Shown here: positions 48,800-59,903 of the stretch, piece after piece | Layout: each line of letters opens with the position of its first letter | Position numbering within the stretch: position 1 is the stretch's first letter | Assembly (NCBI GenBank): GCA_022457065.1 | Contig: JAJGBQ010000010.1 | Coordinates: 1-64,000 of the forward strand | Reading direction: 5' to 3' | DNA: 64,000 nt | DNA from: Curvularia sp. ZM96 | Lineage: Eukaryota > Ascomycota > Dothideomycetes > Pleosporales > Pleosporaceae | Translations under genes and position numbers: made by a program | The notes under the pieces: generated by a model | Told to the model about the DNA's origin: nothing | Databases searched by the model: none | Seen by the model: only the letters and a program-made list of their open reading frames with translations

Positions 48800-49365
48800 T
48801 TTATAAGTAAAATTTTTAGGTAAGCCTGCTTCGCTGGTTTACCGTCGCTGGTAAGCCTAGTTATAAAATATACCAATACTACCCCGAGGATCGTGGATGT
48901 CCCCAGCTCAAGGGGTGGGGGTGGGAGAAAACCCCTTTAGGAACTAGTATTACAATTACATGGGAAAGAATGGTTAATTACTATCCCCAAAAGGTATTCC
49001 CGTAGGGTATAGTGTACCCTCTTCTTTTACAAGGACTTGTGACCTTCCGTATAAATACAGAGTAGCACTCACACCATCTTTCTAGACCGGTACAACCGAC
49101 ATAAGATAAACTAAAGCGAAAAAATATTACGCGACAAGAATCATATTAAGGGACAAGAAATCAAAAACCAAAATAACGTATTGGAGATGTTAAAGGTTAT
49201 TTAGGGCGCCACTATCAACAATCTCCTACTAACCCACAGGTATACGCTCATGTGTTTCGTTTTTCTAAGATGTTGTTTATACTGGTCATGTTGTGTTGGG
49301 AATTTGTAATACCACAGCACCTGTATATATAAGTTACAGAGTGTTAATGTGGTGGTTATTAACCT
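48800..49365. other. GC-enriched non-coding block, possibly a structured RNA
   Basis: No ORF. It contains several self-complementary arms: ggagatgtt...aacaatctcc (49191-49231), accacagcac...gtgttaatgtggtggt (49310-49355), ctatccccaa...gggtatag (48979-49012). It lies between trnE and trnM in the tRNA cluster. An RNA gene is possible, but I found no match to RNase P consensus blocks. Confidence 0.4.
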
Positions 49366-49372
49366 TTTCTAT

Positions 49373-49443
49373 AAGGCCAGAATGACTTGAACACTCATCT
49401 GAGCTGTTATGAGCAGCTTGCTTTGCCTATTAAGCTATAGCCT
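49373..49443 (-). tRNA. trnM: tRNA-Met(CAU), second
   Basis: Anticodon arm AGCTG-CTCATAA-CAGCT, D arm GCTT...AAGC. Could be elongator Met or a modified AUA-reading Ile. Confidence 0.85.
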
Positions 49444-49449
49444 TTAACT

Positions 49450-49520
49450 ATGCGGACAGAGGATTTGCACCCCTATTTACTGGTCATGAGCCAGGTATGT
49501 TACTATTACATCAATCCGCA
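49450..49520 (-). tRNA. trnfM: tRNA-Met(CAU), initiator-like
   Basis: TGCGGAT/GTCCGCA acceptor, anticodon arm CCTGG-CTCATGA-CCAGT and T loop GCAAATC, as in fungal mitochondrial initiator tRNA. Confidence 0.9.
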
Positions 49521-49539
49521 TTCATTCTTCCAGCAAAGC

Positions 49540-49745
49540 AGCCCCAGTCTTCTTTTCAAAGAAAAGAAGACTGGAGGGGTAACTTTTTTTTACCTATGTT
49601 ATATTAAAAAAGTAACCGCAAGCTTGCGGTTATTTTTTTTTTCGACGTAATTTCGATTTAAATTACTATCCCTTTTATTTTTTTTTGACGTTATTTCTCT
49701 TTTTTTTTTCTAGTAATTTCTATGAAATTACCTCGAAAAAAAAAA
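49540..49745. repeat. Cluster of GC/AT hairpin elements with A/T tracts
   Basis: agcagccccagtcttctttt...aaagaagactgg, aaccgcaagcttgcggtt, tttttttcgacgt with aattc/gaaatta hairpins. Same parts as 9676-9770 in other orders. Confidence 0.85.
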
Positions 49746-49787
49746 CAAACGAAATAACTAAAAAAAAAATTAGGGAAAATATCTAAC

Positions 49788-49860
49788 TAGCCCAGTACGA
49801 GAATTGCACTCATATCTTCCGATTACAAAACGGGTGCATTACTATTATGCAAACCAGGCT
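49788..49860 (-). tRNA. trnT: tRNA-Thr(UGU)
   Basis: Acceptor AGCCTGG/CTGGGCT, anticodon loop TTTGTAA, T arm with GCAATTC. The stem of the anticodon arm has two weak pairs. Confidence 0.85.
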
Positions 49861-49889
49861 AAATAAAGTATTTTTAATGATAAGTATGT

Positions 49890-52800
49890 TATTTAGTTAA
49901 TGATAATAAATTAGTACTTTATACCTAAGAACATCAAAGCCCTTTCAGCCAAAGCCTATAATCCCTTAACCATATTGTTAGAACTAGAGTTAACTGTAGC
50001 AGCTACTTTTCTAGCACTAACCCTATGAAAAATTTGGATTCGTAATGTTATACTACGTTTCTAAGAGTATCCTAAGGTAAGCTTCGTGCCTAGATGCATT
50101 CAGCACTTATCTTAACTAACATAGCTTTCCTGCCATGCCTATACTATGTATAAATACTTGAGTATAAAAGTATTACCATCTATAGCTCAAATAGGTAATA
50201 AATTCACATGAATCTATCTATATTACTCTCCCTCTTCTGTAGATACCCATTTTCTACTTATTAAGGAGAACCTATTCTTGCCGTTATTTATCAGGTTAAT
50301 ATTAAGCGCATAAACAACAGGTAAACCATAGGTTACCATACCCAACTCCTTTCGTACGAAGGGGCTATCCTTATTTTACTCCAATTTCCTCTAGAAGATA
50401 GAAACCATACTGTCTCACGACGTATTTAACCCAGCTCGTGTAGCTCTTTAATCGACGAACAGTCGTACCCTTCATGATTCCTGCATTCATGTGGATGAGC
50501 TAAGCCGACATCGAGGTGCCAAACTGCGCACTCAATTTGTACTCTCTGGCGCAATTAGCCTGTTATCCCCAGCGTAGCTTTTTCAATAATACAAGACCTT
50601 TCCTTACTGCGTCTTGCGGTCTTTATGCCCTGCTTACGCAACTGATAGACGTGTATGTCAAACAGTAAAGCAAGATTAAGCCATTAAACTTTGGAAGTAT
50701 ATATCAACATCATTTCTTATAGAGGTATTCTAAAAAAATAACTAATAGTGTTATAATTATATCTTTTTTACAATTATTAACACTATATATACACCTATTT
50801 TCCACATAGGTAAAATCTTACTTATATTAAATTGTTTTAGTTCTAACTTAAATAGAAATATAACTGAATTAGTTATAGATACTTTATAAAAGTAAATATA
50901 AAAAATAACAAACTAAATATAGTAATTAAAAAATTAAAATATACAAGGCAATTATTTAATAAAAGCCCTATATAATTTGCGTATAGCATATTACAAAAAT
51001 AAATTTGGATACTCCCAGGTACTCTTTATGGGATCTGTGCCCCGCATAAACCATCTGCTAGCCATTGTCTCCTGAGTTTGATATAATCTCCCTCCTTTTA
51101 TGGATTACATTCAGACGTCAGTTACAATAATGTAACCTATTCTACTGATATAACAACCAGAGTAAAGGTGTTTCAATTTTGTCGTTCAACTACCTTATTC
51201 ACTAAAACCTGTTAAATTATACCCTATAACTAGTAACAGTAAAGCTGCATGGGGTCTTCTCGTCTATCTAGAGATAGGCAGTATCTTCACTGCCATTCCA
51301 GTTTCACTGAGCCAATCATTGAGACAGCTGTTGCATCGTGAGATCATTCATGCGCGACATCATTTAAATGCCAAGGTATTTCGCTACCTTAGGACCCTCA
51401 TAGGTAAGGCCGCCATTAAATGGGGGTTCCTTCAAAACCTAGCCTATTTTAGTCGTCTAAGTAAATCCGTTAACCAGCCATCATTGGGCAGATAGCGCAC
51501 TCTATACATTGATTTACATCTTACGCAAAGTGCTGTGTTTTAATTAAACAGTCGTGCAACACCATTTTATGTCTCCTTTTCCTAAACTGATATTAATCAG
51601 TAGGAATGGCACACCTTCTCCCTCAGTTACGGTGTCAATTTGCCGAGTTCCTTAATGATTGTTAGCTCAAACGCCTTCGTATTCTCTACTAGCTTACTTG
51701 TGGTAGTTTTTAGGTACGGTTTTATATGTTTAAGGATGCCTAGTAATATCTCTCTAGTTTATTTACTAGTCCCCGAAGGGGACTAACCTTTAGGTCTGGC
51801 CCCTGTAAGGGGCCATCCCAAAGGATAGTATTTTTATCTACATCCTTAGACTATATGCTTTTCCAGAACATTTTACTCCATTTCTTTATGTTGTCACATA
51901 TAATCTCCTCATCATTTTATCCTTTAGGTTTAATTTAGAGACCGATTAACTTTCCCATAAGCTTAAGGCGAGAGGGCCTTTTAGGGGCATCCTCTTTTTC
52001 GTTACTCGTGTCAGCATTCTCACTTGGGATATTTATGGAAACCCGCAATGTAGCGAGCAAATTACAGATGTAATAATGAAAATAGGTGTATCCTTCCCCT
52101 GTATTCATCCAGTTTTTATACATTAAAAAAGATTCTAAGGGGTTTATTACCTATTTTTAATCCTATTTACCCAATGTTCCGCTACCCCATAAATAATACT
52201 TAAATAACTTTTAAGTATATTAAAATAGGATTTAACCTAATATTATTATTATGGACAAGGTGTCGGTGTTTTGTTTTAGATCCGTTATATCTTCGGCGCT
52301 TTTAACTTATAAGGTTAACTAATTAACCGTTTGAACCAGTGCTCTGTTACGAGGTCTTTAAAAAATGGCCGCTTCTAAGCCTATTTCCTGGTTGTATAGT
52401 TTAAATACTTCCTTACTTTCACTTAACAAAAACTTTGGAACCTTAAACACTTGTTCTGGGCTGTTTCCCTTTTGACATACAACCTTATCGTTAAATGTCT
52501 GATAGTTCAACACTCATCATTGCCCTTCCGAGAGCAAATACTCGCGAATAGAGTCTTCACGACCCCCCCATATGCACAAGGCATTACATACCCTAAAAGG
52601 ATATTAATGCACAAATTGTCCGAGATCACAGTTCTGTACCTGCTATGATGTTATTTAAACTACATACTTACATATGTTTCGCGGAAAACCAGCTATAGTA
52701 GTCAGGATTGTCTTTCACTAACTTACCACAGTTCTTTGGATATCTTTACAACGATAACCCATTCGGCCTTTTATAAGCCTGACCATGGTAAGATCACTAC

Positions 52801-53380
52801 TCTTCGGGTCTCTAATTAGATACTAATTCATTACTTAATAATTGGATTATCTAGGCAAATGGATTTTTTTTTGTGTATTTATATTATTAGATTGTCTATC
52901 TTGTTGATATCTATTCTAATTTAATATATCCCCACTAATCACTACTTGCTTGCATCTAACTAGAACTTGCTGACCCATTATACAAAAGGTACGCTCTCAT
53001 ATGTTTATTAAACTTACCTCGAGCTGCTTATAAGACTACTATTTTACATACTTCCTTCACAGTACTATTCGCTATTTCTTGTATATTATATTAAGGCTTA
53101 GAGGAAGGTTCCCCTATATTCAAACAGATTAATCCATTTTACTTTAAGCCTATATCTATTTTCATTCACACTACTAATAGAATCTCGTTTGATTTATTTT
53201 CCTGAAGCTAATAAGATACTTCAATTCACTTCGTTTTTTTTATAGAAATTCTTCTACCATTTTCCCTAATAAATGGAAATTACTCCATCATTTTTACGGT
53301 ACTAATGGTTTAATATACAGCCTTTTATATTCTATAATAGTCTCTTTATATACTAGCCATAAAGTTAATCCTTATAATAT
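49890..53380 (-). rRNA. rnl: Large subunit ribosomal RNA
   Basis: Minus strand. Conserved blocks include the sarcin-ricin loop (cttcgtacgaaaggagt, complement of about 50340-50362), gcacctcgatgtcggct (about 50500-50520), the peptidyl-transferase region (ctgttatcccc complement near 50560) and gagacagctgttgc near 51320. It has no intron or ORF; rps3 is elsewhere. GC-rich hairpins are inserted in a variable region at 51765-51845. Ends are approximate. Confidence 0.93.
51765..51845. repeat. rnl: GC-rich hairpin element inside rnl
   Basis: ctagtccccgaaggggacta, cctttaggtctggcccctgt and aaggggccatcccaaaggat hairpins. Same type as 29034-29097 and 9920-9985. Present in the mature rRNA unless removed. 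Confidence 0.88.
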
Positions 53381-53504
53381 GTAATACATATGTATAAGGT
53401 AATAAAATTATGAAATAATACATTACATATCAAATACATTACTATATATTTTTATCCTCCCGCAAATTTGCGAGGGGGGGAAAAAATGATTTAAAATCCC
53501 AGTT

Positions 53505-53575
53505 CAGGTTATTATGATTCGAACATAACAGATCTTCAACCCAAATGAAGCGCCTAACCAACCTGGCTCTAACCT
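53505..53575 (-). tRNA. trnP: tRNA-Pro(UGG)
   Basis: Anticodon arm CTTCA-TTTGGGT-TGAAG, acceptor AGGTTAG/ATAACCT, T arm with TTCGAAT. Directly 5' of rnl. Confidence 0.9.
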
Positions 53576-53594
53576 GTTTATAATGTACAGTGTA

Positions 53595-53800
53595 CTTTAT
53601 AAAGTATAACATAGTTATACTATTTATATAGATATAACATAATGTACTTATATTGTATAAAATATAATCTATTTATAAAAATACAAGATAATTTACTCAT
53701 ACTGAATAACAGATAATCTATTTATAAAAATACAAGATAATATACTCATATTGAATAACAGATAATCTATTTATAAAAATAAAACAGAGAATCTATCAAA
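53595..53800. repeat. Tandem repeat of about 50 bp upstream of trnP
   Basis: Units gataatctatttataaaaat, acaagataatatactcatat and tgaataaca repeated two to three times with drift. Confidence 0.85.
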
Positions 53801-53806
53801 ATATAA

Positions 53807-53891
53807 CAGAGAATATCCGATTCGAACGGATGTGGTTTTTCAACCAAATAAGTTTCAAGCTTATCACTTTAAGCCACTCAGTCAATTCTCT
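53807..53891 (-). tRNA. trnS: tRNA-Ser(UGA)
   Basis: Acceptor AGAGAAT/ATTCTCT, anticodon arm ATAAG-CTTGAAA-CTTAT, long variable arm. Confidence 0.92.
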
Positions 53892-54009
53892 TTTTTAGTT
53901 TGTATTGTTCTATGAACTAAAAGATATAATAAATTGTTCATTCTTATAGTACAGGTATGCACAATTCTATCTTAATTAAATGAAATAGGTTACATATACT
54001 TAAAGTACA

Positions 54010-54079
54010 AGTGCGTACAAGACTCGAACTTGTAAGAACATGTCCGTAGCATGTCGTTATACCAATTTAACTAACGCAC
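54010..54079 (-). tRNA. trnR: tRNA-Arg(ACG)
   Basis: Acceptor GTGCGTT/TACGCAC, anticodon arm ACATG-CTACGGA-CATGT, T arm ACAAG-TTCGAGT-CTTGT. Confidence 0.9.
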
Positions 54080-54084
54080 TTTAC

Positions 54085-54156
54085 TGATTCCTCAACGAAT
54101 TGAACGTCGATCACATCCTTATCAAGAATGCGCTTTACCTATTAAGCTAAGGAACC
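54085..54156 (-). tRNA. trnI: tRNA-Ile(GAU)
   Basis: Acceptor GGTTCCT/AGGAATC, anticodon arm CATTC-TTGATAA-GGATG. Confidence 0.9.
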
Positions 54157-54235
54157 TTTATTACACATATAATATTTGAAAATTTAAAACAATTAAATTC
54201 CGGCGTCTTTTTTGCTTATTTTTTTTTTTCTAGCC

Positions 54236-54425
54236 CTTTTTTTTTCTAGTCCCCTGCGGGGCCTCGCCCTGCTGCGAGACAAGCCCGCGAGGGCTAGTTA
54301 TGAAATAACGTCGAAAAAAAAACTAGGGGCTTACCCTTTGAGAAGACCCCCGATGAGGCTCATCCCGCAGGGATAGTAATTTCATAAATTACGTCGAAAA
54401 AAAAACGCAATGAAGACTGGGGCTG
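54236..54425. repeat. Two adjacent GC-rich hairpin elements (types A and B)
   Basis: Type A (ctagtcccctgcggggcctc...gggctagtta) is followed by atgaaataacgtcgaaaaaaaa, then type B (gaagacccccgatgaggctc...gggatag) with an atttc/aaatt hairpin and the same cgtcgaaaaa end. Confidence 0.9.
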
Positions 54426-54482
54426 CTGCGCTGAGATTATTAAAAATATTAAAACTTATATATCTTTTCATTATATTATAGC

Positions 54483-54552
54483 AAGAGCATCCAGACTTGA
54501 ACTGGAAATTTGAAGTTTGAAGCTTCCTATTTTACCAATTAAACTATACTCT
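54483..54552 (-). tRNA. trnW: tRNA-Trp(UCA)
   Basis: Anticodon loop CTTCAAA (UCA), which reads UGA and UGG and fits the in-frame UGA codons in every gene. Acceptor AGAGTAT/ATGCTCT. Confidence 0.9.
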
Positions 54553-54922
54553 TTTTTTTTAAAATAATTAATAACACCTTATATAAAATTGAACAATACT
54601 TTTTAATAAAATGACGTTTAAAATTAAACTAATGTTAATAACCCCATTTTTGAAATGAATTACACTCTTTATTTATTTTTTATTCATCTTTTAAAAGATT
54701 TGTTATTGTTTTCAATATAATTACCTGTTGAAGACTTAATTTTATAACTATACTACATAGATACACTAAATTCAAAAGAATGAAATGATTGTTATTATGT
54801 ATAACTTATACTATCTGTATAGGTGTGTAAATATTATATCTATCTAGGTGCGTAAAAACCTTATCCCTTTAGATACGTAAAACTTTATCCCTTTAGATGT
54901 GTATAAATATTATATCTATATT

Positions 54923-55002
54923 CGGAAAAGAGTGGATTTGAACCACCAGGTGTTAAACACAATATTTAGCAAATATCTCGCCTTACCTATAGCAACTTTT
55001 CC
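54923..55002 (-). tRNA. trnS: tRNA-Ser(GCU)
   Basis: Acceptor GGAAAAG/CTTTTCC, anticodon arm GATAT-TTGCTAA-ATATT, long variable arm. Confidence 0.9.
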
Positions 55003-55306
55003 TTTTACCTGTAATATTATAAAATTTTAATGATAAAAATTTTGACTAGAATTGGAGTAAAATATGGAATAGAAGTTAAACTTATAAGGGTTGTTGAACA
55101 TATAACTGAAAAGTGTAGAATGGATGTTAATAGAGAATTTAACTTAAATAGAAACTAGCCCTAAAAAAATTTTTTTTCTAGCCCCATCCTTACGAACTTA
55201 TTCGTTCGGATGAGGTAAACTCTCACCTGACCTAATGGGGTCCTTAGGGGATACCCCTAAGCCTCCCACATGAGTGGGGGAAATATATAAAGTTCATTAT
55301 AGAGTA

Positions 55307-55378
55307 CGAGTCAGACCGGGCTTGAACCGATATCTACTTTCGTGACAAGAAAGTCCTTTACCATTAAGTTACTGACCC
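55307..55378 (-). tRNA. trnD: tRNA-Asp(GUC)
   Basis: Acceptor GGGTCAG/CTGACTC, anticodon arm CTTTC-TTGTCAC-GAAAG. Confidence 0.92.
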
Positions 55379-55380
55379 AA

Positions 55381-55452
55381 TACGGCCAACCGAACTCGAA
55401 TCGGTACAAATCGTTTGGAAGACGAATGGACTAACCATTATCCTATGGCCGC
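55381..55452 (-). tRNA. trnG: tRNA-Gly(UCC)
   Basis: Acceptor GCGGCCA/TGGCCGT, anticodon loop CTTCCAA, T arm CCGA-TTCGAGT-TCGG. Separated from trnD by two bases. Confidence 0.9.
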
Positions 55453-55459
55453 TTTTTTT

Positions 55460-56145
55460 TGTTAGAGGCAAATATAATTTTCTATTATACAATACCTTTT
55501 TCATTATCTATTTTTATATTACATTGCTCCTATCTTTCTATTTTTTCCGTGTTACACTATATCCTTTACAACTTTTACCTTCTCTAATACATCTGTTAAG
55601 AAAATAAATTGTAACTTTTAAAAACTATGCTGCTTTTGTAATAGATGCAAACTCGTAAGACACACCCGTATCCATTTTTATAGCACAAACAGGAATAGAT
55701 TTGGTTTTACCAGATAGCTTATTAGTTCATCTGTAAATTTCAGATTTTTTTTGTTATTATCTTTAAAGATATCCCCTTTTTGTTTAAAAGGGTTCATATA
55801 AATGGTAACTGGAAATATAGACATGAAGAATATGGTGGTATTATCCCCCCCCCCCGCAAGCTTGCGGGGGGGGGTTAGAGGATATCAATCGTAAAATTAG
55901 TAATAGATTTACATTTAATAGTGTAGTATACCTAATATTTAATTTTGCAGGATCATTAAAAAACCTTACTTTTGAACTTTCTAAAATATTTATTCTAATG
56001 AATTTTACCATTTAGTTAGTAAGAGTTTGCACCTTATAACTGAATTATTTACATTTTATTAGTAATTAAACCTACATCTAACTATTTATTTAAGACTACT
56101 GTACTATTATTTAGTATTAATTTAATTAACCTATAGTCGTAGATA
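55460..56145. other. Spacer with a decayed GIY-YIG fragment
   Basis: Mostly non-coding. At 55625-55760 on the minus strand a short frame reads EIYRWTNKLSGK and TGVSYEFASITKAA, a collapsed GIY-YIG start joined to NUMOD1. A C-run/G-run hairpin (with gcaagcttgc) lies at 55847-55875. Confidence 0.6.
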
Positions 56146-56150
56146 TTTTA

Positions 56151-56222
56151 TAAGATCTAAGGGACTTGAACCCTTATGAGAATGATTAAAAGTCACACGC
56201 TTTACCATTAAGCTAAGATCTC
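56151..56222 (-). tRNA. trnK: tRNA-Lys(UUU)
   Basis: Acceptor GAGATCT/AGATCTT, anticodon loop CTTTTAA, T arm AAGGG-TTCAAGT-CCCTT. Confidence 0.88.
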
Positions 56223-56254
56223 TATAAACATATTTACTTACTATTAATAAGTAA

Positions 56255-56327
56255 TAAGAAATAAGAGATTCGAACTCTTAACCTGCCGCGTGTAAAACGG
56301 ATGCTCTACCAATTGAGCTAATTTCTT
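56255..56327 (-). tRNA. trnV: tRNA-Val(UAC)
   Basis: Acceptor AAGAAAT/ATTTCTT, D arm GCTC-AATTGGTA-GAGC, anticodon loop TTTTACA with stem TCCG/CGGC-like, T arm AAGAG-TTCGAAT-CTCTT. Source type for the Val-like folds at 3564 and 37482. Confidence 0.9.
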
Positions 56328-56407
56328 GAACTAATTTCTATTTTTTCTTTTTTTTACCTATGTTAAAAAAGACAGGAAAGACGTAATATCATTTTTAACC
56401 TTTTTTT

Positions 56408-57004
56408 TTATTTTACATTACTTTGTGGCTTTAAAGTAATAACTATTGCCCCAACCATCGCTAGTAATAATATAATGGATGTAATTATTAATCATATAGA
56501 ATAATTACCATACAGTATGTTTCCTATACTTGTTATATGAGAAGTTTCTGCTAAATATCCATCTCATGACACAGATGTAACATTAGTTAAATTTTTTTTA
56601 ATGCTAAAATGGTATAGTAAATTATTAGTCATTACCATATATGGTAAAACATTATTAACAAAGTAATTAAAGAAACTACCTACTAATATAGCTAAAGGTA
56701 TACTATTAATACTATCTGTTAATAGTTCAGATATTCTAACATTTATTAACATTAATATAAATAAAAATAGGATTGATACAGCCCCTATATATACTAATAA
56801 GTAAGATAAACCTATAAAGTTTAATCCTGTTAGGATTAAATAAGCAGATATACATAAAAATAAACCTATTAAAAATAAAACAGATACAATAGGATTCTTA
56901 CTAATAATAACTAATATACCTAATAATATAGCAATAATGTATAATAAATCTAAATTAACTGCATTATAACCACTAAATGTCATTTCATTAACTATAAACA
57001 ACAT
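56408..57004 (-). CDS. nad6: NADH dehydrogenase subunit 6
   Basis: Complex I membrane subunit, 198 residues, one exon with UGA Trp codons. Seen are LDLLYIIAILLGILVIISKNPIVSVLFLIGLF, GLSYLLVYIGAVSILFLFILMLINV with the conserved Tyr/Gly helix, and C-terminal LLLAMVGAIVITLK. ATG 57004 was chosen; the Met seven codons later (MTFSGYN) is also possible. trnV and trnK follow on the same strand. Confidence 0.94.
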
Positions 57005-57099
57005 ATAAAAATTTTCTTTACCCTTTCCATAACTATTATATAACTATTACATAAGTCTATATTAGGATTGTTAAGTAAAATATACCTATTTTATGTTAC

Positions 57100-57370
57100 T
57101 ACTATAATAGCCATTAACAAATAATGATAACTATTTAGTTATGAGGGATATACTGCCCTCAATCATTATTTGTAATATTGTTTGAAATAATTAAATGTGT
57201 TAAGTAATTAAACTCAAAAAGTAAAAGGCTGTTGGAATTCACTTAAACTGCAAAAATAGTAGACATAAGTCTTTTATAAACTGAAGCCTTTAAAATGAAT
57301 CGAACATTTATCAGAACATTAACAGTATTCCGCTTTACCATTGAGCTATAAAAACTATTAAATAATATAA
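57100..57370 (-). repeat. Leader cassette with decayed trnN upstream of nad6
   Basis: A third version of the block before cob and nad2 (aaaggctgttggaattca, agtagacataag) with a trnN copy at 57288-57355. Its acceptor no longer pairs (gtttttatagc against aaaggct), though anticodon and T arms are kept. Confidence 0.75.
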
Positions 57371-57436
57371 TCTATGTATAAAATTAACCATATAAGAATT
57401 ATATTTATAATACAATATTAACATTTAATTAAAAGT

Positions 57437-57521
57437 TAGGAGACAAGAGATTCGAACTCTTAAAAGCGTAATACTATTGAGTTTACAGCTCAACCCTTCT
57501 TACCAATAAAGGAACTCTCCT
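57437..57521 (-). tRNA. trnY: tRNA-Tyr(GUA)
   Basis: Acceptor AGGAGAG/GTCTCCT, anticodon arm TTGAG-CTGTAAA-CTCAA, variable arm, T arm AAGAG-TTCGAAT-CTCTT. Confidence 0.9.
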
Positions 57522-57537
57522 TTTTTCATGTAGCTTT

Positions 57538-57620
57538 TATCCGAAGAACGACTTGAACGTTCACGACATAACGTCAACAAAGCTTAAATTTGTCCTGTCT
57601 ACCAATTCCAGCACTCGGAT
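57538..57620 (-). tRNA. trnL: tRNA-Leu(UAA)
   Basis: Acceptor ATCCGAG/TTCGGAT, anticodon arm ACAAA-TTTAAGC-TTTGT, long variable arm. Confidence 0.9.
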
Positions 57621-57659
57621 TTTTACTATGCCCAAAGGGATACCTTAGGGATACCTGGG

Positions 57660-57895
57660 GTTTCCCCAGCAAAGCAGCCTCAGTCTTCTTTTCTTATTTT
57701 TTTCTATCCCGGAGGGGCTTACCCTTTGGGAAGACCCCCGATGGGGCTCATCCTGGCAGGGATAGTAATTTCTATGAAATTACGTCGAAAAAAAAAAAAC
57801 AAACTAATTAACTAAATAAAATTAGGGAGAAAAGGGTCAGCTCCCCTTCTCTTGGGGCTAAAAAAATAAGGGGGGGGGGGGAGGGGACTAGATAA
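57660..57895. repeat. GC-rich hairpin elements and G-run
   Basis: Type C and type B elements in series (agcctcagtcttctttt; cggaggggcttaccctttgg; gaagacccccgatggggctc; gaaattacgtcgaaaaaaaa), then a long G-run at 57869-57889. No gene. Confidence 0.87.
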
Positions 57896-57910
57896 CGGTA
57901 TAAACTTTTT

Positions 57911-58025
57911 ATGAGCCTGTTTATGGATTTGAACCATATAAATAACTAACAACTTATGCTACTTGCACAGATGTTTATGGATTTGAACCATATAAATTGA
58001 TAATAATTTATGCTCCTTGCACAGA
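57911..58025 (-). repeat. Two tandem tRNA-like units 3' of rns
   Basis: Two ~54-nt copies, each with a good T arm (TATGG-TTCAAAT-CCATA), a short CTGT/ACAG acceptor end, a tiny GC-AAG(G/T)A-GC arm and a variable AT-rich anticodon-like arm. No convincing anticodon. They may mark the 3' end of the small rRNA transcript. Confidence 0.6.
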
Positions 58026-58049
58026 CTTTTTTTTTTGGGTGTATCGTTA

Positions 58050-59672
58050 ATATTCATTAATCCCGGGCTAGTTCCCCAACCCGAACCGTATTTCGACTTA
58101 ACACCAATTAGAGTCACGCATACGAAGATATTTCTGCCAAAAGATCTAAACCTGTATATTTAGACTAGCAATCCGCAGCCACCAAACTTATTGCACATAC
58201 TCCTTTCAGCGCCTGACGAGTGGTTAGTACCTATCTGAGATAAAATTCACCGTGATGTGATTACTCACGATTACTAGTAATTCCTTTTTCATGCAGTCGA
58301 ATTTCAGACTACAATCCATACTTTATCCTATTTTAGGGATTAGCTCCAATTCGCATTATTGCATCCCTTTGTAAAGGCACATGTGGCACGTCTATAGCCC
58401 ACAATATTAAGGCCATGATGACTTGTCTTAGTCCCTATTATCACATCCAATTGTAAGCGGAGAGCTGCTTTATTGTAATAAATAAAACAAGGGTTTACGT
58501 TAATTTAATGGACCTAACCAAATCTCACGACATTAACTGAAGACAGCCATGCAACGCATGTGGTCTAAAAATTCAAAAAAAATATTTTAGGTCATTCAAA
58601 TTGTGGTAAGGTTATTCGCGGATCATCGAATTAAATAACATACTTCACTACTGGTTTCAGAAACGGTCTAATGATTTCAGTTCCTGCGTTGCCACATTAC
58701 TCTTGAGGTGGAGTGCTTCCACTTTCATTTATAGTTCCGCCTTAAAGCCAACCTATGGCACTCATCATTGTCTGCCCAGGTTACGGGGGTATCTAATCCT
58801 CTTCACTCTCTGAGCCTTCGTCCCTCAACGTCAGTTATAGCACATTGCTGTTTTCCTAATTTAGAGATAGCAAGTACATGTACATAGAGGTTTGCCTTCG
58901 CCGTTATCAGTCCTATTGGTATTAACAAATTTCATCTTTCCTCCAACAATTCCGACATATTCCTCTCACATATCAAACTCAAGTGTACCAGGTACTTATT
59001 TAAGCCATTGCACACCGTCTAGGTACCCTATATACCTGTTAAAGATGAATAACACTCGTCTCCCTTGTCTTACCGCGACTGCTGGCACAAGATTTGGTCG
59101 AGACCTATGGATATAAAGTTTTCATAATAAGCTTTATCCAGAACTTTATAAGACCTAGTCAAGCAAGTTAATAAACTTATTATATTAACTCTCATTCCTG
59201 CAAGTTGCTGGTTCAGCCGTTAGGCCATTGACCAAAATTCCTCACTGCTGTACTACACGCACTGGGGTTTTTTCAGACCCAGTGTGGTCAATAGACCTCT
59301 CAGTCTTGACTACGGACACAAGCTAAATATGCCATTACCATACTTACTACTTATCCGATGGTTATTAATAATCAACTAAGAGCGAAATACTATTTCTTTT
59401 AAACACATTTATAATTAATATTATTAACCTTTATATCTAAACTTTTCAATATAATCGACCACTGGGTGATTAGATATAGTGTTAATCACTAATAATAAAT
59501 GGTTATTATAAGGGATTTATTTTGCCTTACTCTTAGGTAGCCATAATACCTCTTACTCACCTGTACACCACTTCAATATACATAATTTATACAAATTAAA
59601 TATTGACGTTCGATTAGCATGTGTCAAGCATTTACATAGCGTTCACTCAGAGCCATCATCAAACTCAAATAA
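58050..59672 (-). rRNA. rns: Small subunit ribosomal RNA
   Basis: The 5' end is seen as gagtttgatgatggctctga (complement of about 59650-59670), similar to the bacterial 16S start. Other conserved blocks include gattagatacccccgtaacc (complement near 58785-58805) and the decoding-region end with gtgttaagtcgaaatacggt (near 58085-58110). No intron. Ends approximate. Confidence 0.93.
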
Positions 59673-59769
59673 AAATAAAAAATGTAAAATACTATTTATT
59701 AACTAAATACTATCCCTAAGGGGGTCCCTTTGGGGGATAGTAAATTAAAATTGATTCGTTCTAACTATC

Positions 59770-59840
59770 TTTCTTACCTAAGACTCGAACTTAGATTAGG
59801 ATATTAGGAATATCTTGTTCTACCATTAAACTAATAAGAA
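59770..59840 (-). tRNA. trnR: tRNA-Arg(CCU)
   Basis: Acceptor TTCTTAT/GTAAGAA, anticodon arm AGATA-TTCCTAA-TATCC, T arm CTAAG-TTCGAGT-CTTAG. A sister of the UCU gene next to it and of the CAU tRNA at 10257. Confidence 0.88.
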
Positions 59841-59903
59841 TTTTTTTTATAAGATAAATCTAGCTATACCGTTAAATGAATAGCTATTACTATAGAAATC
59901 GTT

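Noticed and set aside
49000..49365. RNase P RNA
   Set aside because: Only a weak ggaaggtcacaagtcc-like match on the minus strand; the paired conserved block could not be found. Kept as an unexplained structured region only.
52451..52648. ORF on the plus strand, and 51935-52123 on minus
   Set aside because: Both are within rnl; chance frames in rRNA.
57590..57811. 73-codon plus-strand ORF, with similar ones at 60054 and 63795
   Set aside because: They are translations of the dispersed GC hairpin elements (SRRGLPFGKTPDGAHPG-like), recurring wherever the element lies; not genes.
57911..58025. Functional tRNA genes in the tandem pair
   Set aside because: T arms are good, but no seven-base anticodon loop with a supported stem was found and the acceptor pairs over only 4-5 bases.
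58892..59116. ORF on the plus strand
   Set aside because: It lies antisense within the small rRNA gene; no independent support.
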